Below are positions 51,586 through 57,107 of a stretch of DNA of 57,107 bases, one piece after another. The translations under genes and the position numbers were made by a program. Each line of letters begins with the position of its first letter. The stretch's first letter is position 1. The notes beneath the pieces were generated by a model, which saw only the letters and a list, made by a program, of their open reading frames with translations, was not told the origin of the DNA and did no database searches. Source of the DNA: Desulfosporosinus cupriresistens (GTDB lineage Bacteria; Bacillota; Desulfitobacteriia; Desulfitobacteriales; Desulfitobacteriaceae); NCBI RefSeq assembly GCF_001707885.1, contig NZ_MASS01000025.1:1-57107 (forward strand), read 5' to 3'.

Positions 51586-52458
51586 GTGACGTCTCCTTTA
51601 GATTTAACTCGTGTGCTTGAAGAAGAAGGATATCTTATTGATAAAGAAGCAGCAACTACGTTGTTTCTTGCTTTGGCCTTAGAAAAACCTTGTCTTATTG
51701 AGGGACCAGCCGGGGTTGGGAAGACACAATTGGCATTGGCACTGGCGCGTGTAGAGAAACGGAAATTAATAAGGTTGCAGTGTTATGAAGGGCTTGATTT
51801 AAATAAGGCATTATATGATTGGAATTATGCTAAACAGCTCTTACGTTTACAGCTTTCCAAGACTGAAGATTGGGATCAGATAAAAGTTGATCTATTCTCG
51901 GAAGAGTTTTTGCTTTCTAGGCCTCTGCTTGAATCAATCCTTTCTCAGGAACCTGTTCTGTTATTGATTGATGAACTAGATAAGAGCGATGAGGAGTTTG
52001 AGAGCTTTCTCTTAGAGTTACTTGCGGAATTTCAGGTCACAATACCGGAAATAGGTACAATTTATTCAAACACAAAGCCAGTTGTGATCTTAACCAGTAA
52101 TAATTCTCGTGACTTTAGTGATGCTTTAAGACGACGTTGTATACACATTTATTTGACGTATCCGTCGTTAGAACGAGAAATTTCTATCCTTAGTACTCAA
52201 GCTCCTGAGATTTCCGAACGATTAGCAAAGGATGTTTGTGAGTTTGTTGCTAGGGTAAGGAAGCTGCCCTTACAAAAGCTTCCGAGTGTATCTGAAACAA
52301 TCGATTTCGCTCGAGCCCTGCAGTCACTTCATCAAACAGAATTAAACTATGGTGAACTCATGGGAACCCTTAGTGTGTTATTGAAATATCCAAAAGATAT
52401 TGCAAAGTTGGAGGAACGTCTCAGAAAATGGGAGAGTGAGGCTGCCCAGCGTCGCTAA
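51586..52458 (+). CDS. MoxR-type AAA+ ATPase
   Basis: The 290-residue AAA+ protein has Walker A (GPAGVGKT, about residues 41-48), Walker B (VLLLIDELDKSDEEFE), sensor 1 (LTSNNSRDFSDALRRR) and the helical lid. MoxR-type ATPases act as chaperones for metalloenzyme maturation, usually with a VWA partner. GTG 51586 follows AAGGAGGAAA; a longer start (TTG 51565) overlaps this site. The next gene encodes a CoxE-type VWA protein, the usual partner. No CO dehydrogenase or gas-vesicle gene lies nearby, so the client is unknown. Confidence 0.88.
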   Translation: MTSPLDLTRVLEEEGYLIDKEAATTLFLALALEKPCLIEGPAGVGKTQLALALARVEKRKLIRLQCYEGLDLNKALYDWNYAKQLLRLQLSKTEDWDQIKVDLFSEEFLLSRPLLESILSQEPVLLLIDELDKSDEEFESFLLELLAEFQVTIPEIGTIYSNTKPVVILTSNNSRDFSDALRRRCIHIYLTYPSLEREISILSTQAPEISERLAKDVCEFVARVRKLPLQKLPSVSETIDFARALQSLHQTELNYGELMGTLSVLLKYPKDIAKLEERLRKWESEAAQRR

Positions 52459-52514
52459 GTGGGTATTTATTAATTTTGAGCGCCGACTTAAAATAATGCA
52501 AAGGGACGGAGACT

Positions 52515-53873
52515 ATGGATGGATGGAATTTTGTTCGGTTAGTTCATGCTTTGAGACAGGTTTCTCTATCGATTTCCTCTCAAGATATATTTGATGTTCA
52601 AACCTGTTTATCACGCTTTCCAGAATTATCGGAAAAACAAATAATCAAATCTATTTTAATTCACCGCCCCCAAGATACTGAGATCTTTGAGACGGTTTGG
52701 AGAATCCTATTAGAAAATCCAGAGTCGAGTACTCTGAATAACGCTGAGAACGAGACAAAAAATCCTGTCTTAGAAGAAAATCAAGACAGTTCAGGAATCG
52801 GTGGGCAAGGCATAGGACGTGGAAGTGGAGGAGTTAGCCTTACCACAAGAGGAAACAGTTTGGATTTTTCACACATCACTAAGCTAGTTCCTTTTTCTCG
52901 ACTTGAGGAACTAACTTCTCATGGATTAGAATTTGAAGATATGGTTAAAACAATATTAGCAGAAATGGACTATTATACTTGGATCAATTCCTATGATTTA
53001 GCCTTTCAACGTGGTGAGCTTTCAGAAGAGACTTGGTACAAACATCAGGACAGTCGAGCCTCTCTTGTTAGTGAAATTCAGCAGCGGGTATTTACAGCTC
53101 AAGTTAGCGAGGAGAACAGTTGGGAACCCCTTGTGCGACAGCATTGGTTGATCAAGTCTTTAAGTACATTGACAGAAAAAGAGAAAGAACTTGTAAAATC
53201 GAGTATTCGGAAATGGGCGCGAAAATTGGCAGTTAGGCCAGGGACGCGTTGGAAAAATAGTCACCGAGGAACAATTGACATCTCCCAGATTGTTCGGCAA
53301 AGTGTACAATGGGATGGTTTACTTTTCCATTTGAATTATCGTAATAAAATTCCACGAGCTTCAGAATTGGTGGTATTATGCGATGTCTCGAATTCTATGG
53401 CCGCGTTCGTCGAGTTTCTAATCTATATGGTGACGTGTCTTAGAGCCCGTTTCCGTAAGATACGTGTTTTTTTCTTCATTGATTCCGTCTGGGATGTTTC
53501 TGAGTTTGTTTGTGATGATGATCTTAGCAGAGCTAAACAAGAGATTAAAAGCTCGGGAGATAAAGTGACTTCTGGGTTTTCGGATTATGGAACGGTATTT
53601 CGAGAACTCGCTGAGAACAAACTAAACGATGTGTCATCACGGGCGACCCTACTTATCTTGGGAGATGGTAAAAATAACTACCGCCCAGCTCAAACGGAAT
53701 ACTTGGCGCAAATCGCTGCAAAGGTGCGTAATGTCTTTTGGTTAAATCCTTTAGAATTAGAGGAGTGGAATGAGCGGGATAATATGATGAAAGAATATCA
53801 AAACTATTGTTCGAAAGTTTATCGGTGCCGTTCTGCCAGCGACTTACAGCGAATTGTACAGGATGTTTTCTAG
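52515..53873 (+). CDS. CoxE-like VWA domain protein
   Basis: The 452-residue protein has an N-terminal helical part (FVRLVHALRQVSLSISSQD), a Gly/Ser-rich linker (SSGIGGQGIGRGSGG, about residues 93-107), and a C-terminal von Willebrand A domain starting near 285. The MIDAS motif DxSxS is intact in LCDVSNSMAAF; SDYGTVFRE supplies the conserved Thr and ILGDGKNNYR the Asp. It is the VWA partner of the MoxR ATPase directly upstream (56 bases). An ATG at 52515 has GGGACGGAGAC ahead. Its end is followed after 14 bases by the cardiolipin synthase coding start. Confidence 0.85.
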   Translation: MDGWNFVRLVHALRQVSLSISSQDIFDVQTCLSRFPELSEKQIIKSILIHRPQDTEIFETVWRILLENPESSTLNNAENETKNPVLEENQDSSGIGGQGIGRGSGGVSLTTRGNSLDFSHITKLVPFSRLEELTSHGLEFEDMVKTILAEMDYYTWINSYDLAFQRGELSEETWYKHQDSRASLVSEIQQRVFTAQVSEENSWEPLVRQHWLIKSLSTLTEKEKELVKSSIRKWARKLAVRPGTRWKNSHRGTIDISQIVRQSVQWDGLLFHLNYRNKIPRASELVVLCDVSNSMAAFVEFLIYMVTCLRARFRKIRVFFFIDSVWDVSEFVCDDDLSRAKQEIKSSGDKVTSGFSDYGTVFRELAENKLNDVSSRATLLILGDGKNNYRPAQTEYLAQIAAKVRNVFWLNPLELEEWNERDNMMKEYQNYCSKVYRCRSASDLQRIVQDVF

Positions 53874-53887
53874 AGGAGGTTAATAGC

Positions 53888-55324
53888 ATTTTCATTCTTT
53901 TAGGATTCATTTGCTTGATTACACTGATGCAGCTTGTTTTCTTGGGTTCTGTTATTTTCTTGGAAAACAGGGACCCAACGAAAACTATCATCTGGTTACT
54001 AATTCTTGGAGCTCTGCCCGTTATGGGTGCTCTGCTTTATTTGCTTTTCGGACGTGTTGTTCGGAAACACCAACTTTCTCGGCATAAACAAGGGGGACAG
54101 GAGCAATTTGAGGAAATTCTGAAAGAGCAGCAAGTTAGGCTGAAGGCAGAGGACATTGACCGAGCAGGTACTATTTCAATGAATAAGAAGCTAGCTCAGC
54201 TTTTGCTTAACGATGCTGCAGCGCCACTAACCCTCAATAATCGTTTTGAAGTACTAACCAATGGGGCAGATACATTTAAGGCCCTTTTTGCTGCACTAGA
54301 AGGCGCTAAGGATCACATTCATCTGGAATTCTTTATTTTTCATTACGATGCGATTGGTCAAGATATTCTTAACCTGTTGATTAGTAAAGCGTCTCAAGGA
54401 GTTAAGGTACGCGTGCTCGTAGATGGGTTGGCAAATCGATCCCTCACGAAACGATTTGGAGAGTTGAGGAAAGTTGGGGTAGAAGCGGAAGGATTCTATC
54501 CTGTCCGTTTTCCTTTTTTGTCGAGACGGCTTAATCTGCGTAATCATCGCAAAATCGTTGTGGTTGATGGTCAGGTGGGTTTTATAGGTGGATTAAATGT
54601 TGGGGATGAATATTTGTCACGTAATAAGAGAATCGGATTTTGGCGGGATACTTTTCTTAAGTTGGAGGGAGACTCCGTTAACTTTCTGCAAAATGTTTTT
54701 CTAAATGACTGGAATGGCGTGACTCATCAGGACATTAATGATCTCTTATATTATCCGCAACCTCAATACTTCGGAAGGCAAATGACGCAAATTGCGGCCA
54801 CTGGCCCTGATTCGGATTGGGGATCCATGTTGCAAATCTTTTTTGTGGCTTTAACTAGTGCAGAAAAGACAATTTATATTGAAACACCCTATTTCATCCC
54901 CGATGAAGGATCTGTCATGGCCTTGAAAACAGCTGCCCTTAGCGGTTTAGACGTCAGGATAATCTTACAAGGTGTTCCTGATCATAAGATTACATATTGG
55001 GCATCTCATTCGTATGTCGAAGAATTATTAGAATTGGGTGTCCGAATCTATCGTTATCAAAAAGGAATTCTTCATGCTAAAGTTCTAATACTTGATAGTA
55101 AAATTGGAGTCGTGGGATCGACTAACTTTGATATTCGCAGTTTTAGCTTAAATTTTGAAATTAGCGCCTTTATTTATGATTGCCAATTTGCGCTACGCCT
55201 GGAACAGGATTTTCATCAGGATCTTGCTGATAGTAAAGAAATACTGTTGGAGGAGTACAAAAAGCGTCCGTTAGCGAATCGTGTTAAAGAATCGAGTGCA
55301 CGCTTGTTTTCACCATTGCTTTAA
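53888..55324 (+). CDS. cls: Cardiolipin synthase (phospholipase D family)
   Basis: The protein of about 478 residues has two N-terminal membrane helices (LGFICLITLMQLVFLGSVIF, then IIWLLILGALPVMGALLYLLFG), and two PLD domains with HKD motifs: NHRKIVVVDGQVGFIGG and LHAKVLILDSKIGVVGSTNFD. It condenses phosphatidylglycerol to cardiolipin in the membrane. The only strong binding site, GAGGAGGT at 53873-53880, is 7 bases ahead of an ATT codon at 53888, and the length from there agrees with the family's roughly 480 residues. The nearest conventional start is an ATG at 53807, deep inside the coxE gene, with an unlikely extension. I therefore propose an ATT start. It follows coxE closely and may share its transcript. 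Confidence 0.88.
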   Translation: MFILLGFICLITLMQLVFLGSVIFLENRDPTKTIIWLLILGALPVMGALLYLLFGRVVRKHQLSRHKQGGQEQFEEILKEQQVRLKAEDIDRAGTISMNKKLAQLLLNDAAAPLTLNNRFEVLTNGADTFKALFAALEGAKDHIHLEFFIFHYDAIGQDILNLLISKASQGVKVRVLVDGLANRSLTKRFGELRKVGVEAEGFYPVRFPFLSRRLNLRNHRKIVVVDGQVGFIGGLNVGDEYLSRNKRIGFWRDTFLKLEGDSVNFLQNVFLNDWNGVTHQDINDLLYYPQPQYFGRQMTQIAATGPDSDWGSMLQIFFVALTSAEKTIYIETPYFIPDEGSVMALKTAALSGLDVRIILQGVPDHKITYWASHSYVEELLELGVRIYRYQKGILHAKVLILDSKIGVVGSTNFDIRSFSLNFEISAFIYDCQFALRLEQDFHQDLADSKEILLEEYKKRPLANRVKESSARLFSPLL

Positions 55325-55414
55325 TTAAATAATCTATATTTTAAAAGGAATTCTATAAATGAAAATTAAGAAACTTACTACAACCGATTGAGCTAAATAT
55401 AAATCAAGAATTGT

Positions 55415-55429
55415 TGATTGTAATTATAA
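55415..55429 (+). promoter_or_regulatory. Candidate PerR box ahead of desulfoferrodoxin
   Basis: TGATTGTAATTATAA matches the PerR consensus TTATAATNATTATAA at 11 of 14 defined positions; one half-site is perfect. It lies 88 bases upstream of the superoxide reductase gene, a logical PerR target. Weak on sequence alone. Confidence 0.3.
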
Positions 55430-55516
55430 AAAAGTAATTTTTTTAAGGAGGAAATCTTACTTTTTTGGAGAATACTAAGAATAGGAAATTTTATAAAAGA
55501 AATGAGGGCATGTTAA

Positions 55517-55900
55517 ATGACAAACTTAAGAGAGCTTTATGTCTGTAGTATTTGTGGAAATGTTGTTGAGGTTGTCAATACAGGGGCATCTGCGTTGGTC
55601 TGCTGTAATAAACCCATGGATAAATTGGCGGCTGGAAGTAAAGATGCTAGTCTGGAGAAGCATGTTCCTGTTATTGAGTCGGTCGACGGAGGTATAAAAG
55701 TCAAAGTGGGTAGCGTAGCACACCCGATGGAAGAGAAACATTTTATACGATTTATAGAGGTTTTGACCAAGGATCAAGTTCTAAGAGCTGAACTTGCACC
55801 AAACCAAGCACCAGAGGCTTCATTTTTGGTGAATTCCAACGACGTTCTTGAGGTTAGGGAATACTGTACAGTTCATGGTCTCTGGCAAGCTAACAAATAG
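55517..55900 (+). CDS. dfx: Desulfoferrodoxin (superoxide reductase, two-iron)
   Basis: The 127-residue protein is a class I desulfoferrodoxin. The N-terminal desulforedoxin domain holds the FeCys4 site (Cys10, 13, 29 and 30), and the C-terminal superoxide-reductase domain carries the His/Cys iron site (EKHVPVIE, HPMEEKHF and the closing CTVHG). It reduces superoxide to hydrogen peroxide without making oxygen, protecting anaerobes. The ATG follows AATGAGGGC at about 10 bases. It is a single gene closed by a terminator. Confidence 0.95.
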   Translation: MTNLRELYVCSICGNVVEVVNTGASALVCCNKPMDKLAAGSKDASLEKHVPVIESVDGGIKVKVGSVAHPMEEKHFIRFIEVLTKDQVLRAELAPNQAPEASFLVNSNDVLEVREYCTVHGLWQANK

Positions 55901-55918
55901 TAACAGACAGTATTAAAT

Positions 55919-55948
55919 AATAGGCAGGATTTCATCCTGCCTATTTTG
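55919..55948 (+). terminator. Terminator of dfx
   Basis: AATAGGCAGGAT pairs with ATCCTGCCTATTTT around a short loop. Confidence 0.85.
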
Positions 55949-56073
55949 TTGTTGACAAATATTGGCTGGAGAAACTATGCAACTGAAACTAAACTTTCAT
56001 TTTACGTAACCTTGAAACGAGGGTTCATCATGATCGTTGGTAACCGCTACTAGCGATAAAAAAGCTGGGAATT

Positions 56074-56252
56074 AAAAAAGAGGGGGCTGTGCTAAAACTT
56101 GTTACTATATTGTCACATCCCCACTTTTGCTTCTATATCATCAAAACACAAGCGTCCTCACTCCACTTTAATAGTGAAATGAGGACGCTTATTGATTGTT
56201 GTAACCACTTGGAATTTTGGAGACTGAGTTTTCACACATCCCCTTCTTTTTT
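56074..56252. mobile_element. MITE-like element with 26-bp terminal inverted repeats
   Basis: The left end (56074-56099, starting AAAAAAGAGGGGGCTGTG) and the reverse complement of the right end (56227-56252, starting AAAAAAGAAGGGGATGTG) agree at 22 of 26 positions. The 179-bp element encodes nothing and contains a strong internal hairpin (AAGCGTCCTCA with TGAGGACGCTT, 56150-56190). No target-site duplication is clear. It lies in the gene-free kilobase between dfx and qmoA. Confidence 0.5.
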
Positions 56253-56977
56253 ACTAATCAAGAATTTCTATTCTAATGTGAACCCAAGGGTTTAGGATAG
56301 TTCTCTGTATAGTTACCGGAGTTAGAGAGAAATGACCTTTTCAACAATTGGGATACAATCATTAACAAAAGATAAAAAAAGTTCTGAAAAATAAATATAA
56401 AATTCCCATCTCTTAATTTGAAATTTATATGGCGAATGCTTGTGGATTAGAGAACATGTTAATAGTCGATATTTAGCCTATGGACAACATCTTGCATTTT
56501 CTACATTTAGAAGCTGTTACGGAAGCAAAGATTACAAATTTTGCGTAATTACGACTCAATAATCTACTAAAGAATAAATTTACTATATAATATATTAATT
56601 GTGCTCATGTTGACTTATTATGACCTTAGTGCTAATCTTAATTTAGTTTAGTTTGTACATCATACTGTGATTTAAACTAAATAGATCATGCCTTGAAGCA
56701 AAAGATGTGATCTTATTTTTATATACGAATATGTGAAAAAAATCATATTGATTGTCGATTTTTAGAAGCTATGATTATTCTGTGTCTAGCCAGAACCTAC
56801 CAATTTTGGTTTAGAAATAGCTTGGCAGTTACCTTATTTAGGGTTTTCCAGTCGATGAAAGCAAATATCTTCCCGCTAAAGGTAGGAGGATTGCTATTAG
56901 GTTGGTTCAGGGAAATTCTTGATCCAACTGGCTCGGCAAAAACCGAGAGTCTATTGGCATATAAGGGAGGTAAAAGG
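56253..56977. other. AT-rich leader of the qmoA-like gene
   Basis: About 725 bases without a credible coding region. It probably holds the promoter of the flavoprotein gene. I see no firm promoter, riboswitch or terminator. Confidence 0.4.
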
Positions 56978-57107
56978 ATGGCATATAAGAGTATTCTAGT
57001 AGTCGGAGGAGGAATAAGCGGACTAACGGCCGCAATAGAAGCTTCCGAGGCAGGAAACGAGGTTTATCTGGTTGAAGAGAAACCCTATCTAGGTGGTAGA
57101 GTAGCGC
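56978..57107 (+). CDS. qmoA: QmoA/HdrA-like flavoprotein, 5' end only
   Basis: Only the first 43 codons are in the window. They read MAYKSILVVGGGISGLTA and go on with IEASEAGNEVYLVEEKPYLGGRVA, an FAD-binding GxGxxG motif followed by a Glu and a LGGR motif, as in HdrA and QmoA. ATG 56978 follows AAGGGAGGTAAAAGG. In sulfate reducers QmoA belongs to the membrane complex that feeds electrons to APS reductase. HdrA of a heterodisulfide reductase-like complex is the alternative and cannot be excluded without the rest of the gene. Confidence 0.75.
   Translation, partial: MAYKSILVVGGGISGLTAAIEASEAGNEVYLVEEKPYLGGRVA

Noticed and set aside
1..57107. CRISPR arrays, tRNA and rRNA genes, intact transposase genes
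   Set aside because: No regularly spaced repeats, no tRNA-type TTC-loop/acceptor pairs and no transposase motif were seen in the window.

Overview
The window looks like chromosomal DNA of a strictly anaerobic, spore-former-type Firmicute that respires sulfate, most likely Desulfosporosinus or a close relative in the Peptococcaceae. This is inferred from gene content: a complete dsrMKJOP membrane complex followed by dsrC, the 5' end of a qmoA/hdrA-like flavoprotein gene at the right edge, a desulfoferrodoxin, corrinoid methyl-transfer genes typical of acetogen-like clostridia, low-GC DNA, strong purine-rich ribosome binding sites and many poly-T hairpin terminators. No rRNA, tRNA or CRISPR array was seen.

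Layout. 1-2.1 kb: minimal sufBC pair for Fe-S cluster assembly. 2.1-3 kb: DsrE-like gene remnant, universal stress protein, tiny zinc-ribbon protein. 3-6.4 kb: MerR-family regulator, MFS exporter and a DUF362 4Fe-4S protein; the exporter and the DUF362 gene have matching 19-bp-spacer MerR-type promoters. 7-8.2 kb: secreted NlpC/P60 hydrolase. 8.4-13.8 kb: buk-ptb-(P-loop ATPase)-vorDBAC operon, which would turn branched-chain 2-oxoacids into acyl-CoA, acyl-phosphate and ATP. 13.9-17.9 kb: ribbon-helix-helix protein, truncated SPFH remnant beside a perfect 32-bp palindrome, SDR oxidoreductase, NapH-like ferredoxin membrane protein, CobW-type GTPase.

18.2-29 kb is a C1/methyl-transfer island. 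It holds an mtaC-like corrinoid protein and mtaB methanol methyltransferase (with a possible structured leader), a PocR-AraC regulator, a second corrinoid protein, a pterin-dependent methyltransferase, a DUF1638 protein, a RamA-like corrinoid reactivase, a methylenetetrahydrofolate reductase with a fused Cys-rich C-terminal domain, and a small DUF6951-like protein. Together they would carry methanol methyl groups onto tetrahydrofolate and into the Wood-Ljungdahl methyl branch; no mtaA-type CoM enzyme is present. 29-35.3 kb is housekeeping: type III glutamine synthetase, CvfB-like RNA-binding protein, YaiI/UPF0178 protein, HtpG.

35.8-42 kb is the sulfite-reduction electron-transfer operon: RsbRD-N-like protein, dsrM, dsrK, dsrJ, dsrO, dsrP, then dsrC with its own terminator. 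42-44.5 kb has a possible structured RNA, a class II aldolase and S-adenosylhomocysteinase. 44.8-47.2 kb is topoisomerase III. 47.4-50.2 kb is a three-gene membrane glycosyltransferase/GtrA/GtrB cassette with long overlaps. 50.3-55.3 kb has a DEAD-box helicase, a MoxR ATPase plus CoxE-like VWA protein pair, and cardiolipin synthase. 55.5-57.1 kb has desulfoferrodoxin, a gene-free kilobase with a MITE-like element, and the start of qmoA/hdrA.

The observations I consider most worth checking are: the candidate GEMM-like leader in front of mtaCB, two genes that appear to start at ATT codons, the MerR promoter pair, the unassigned P-loop ATPase inside the vor operon, the structured-RNA candidate after dsrC, and the MITE-like element.
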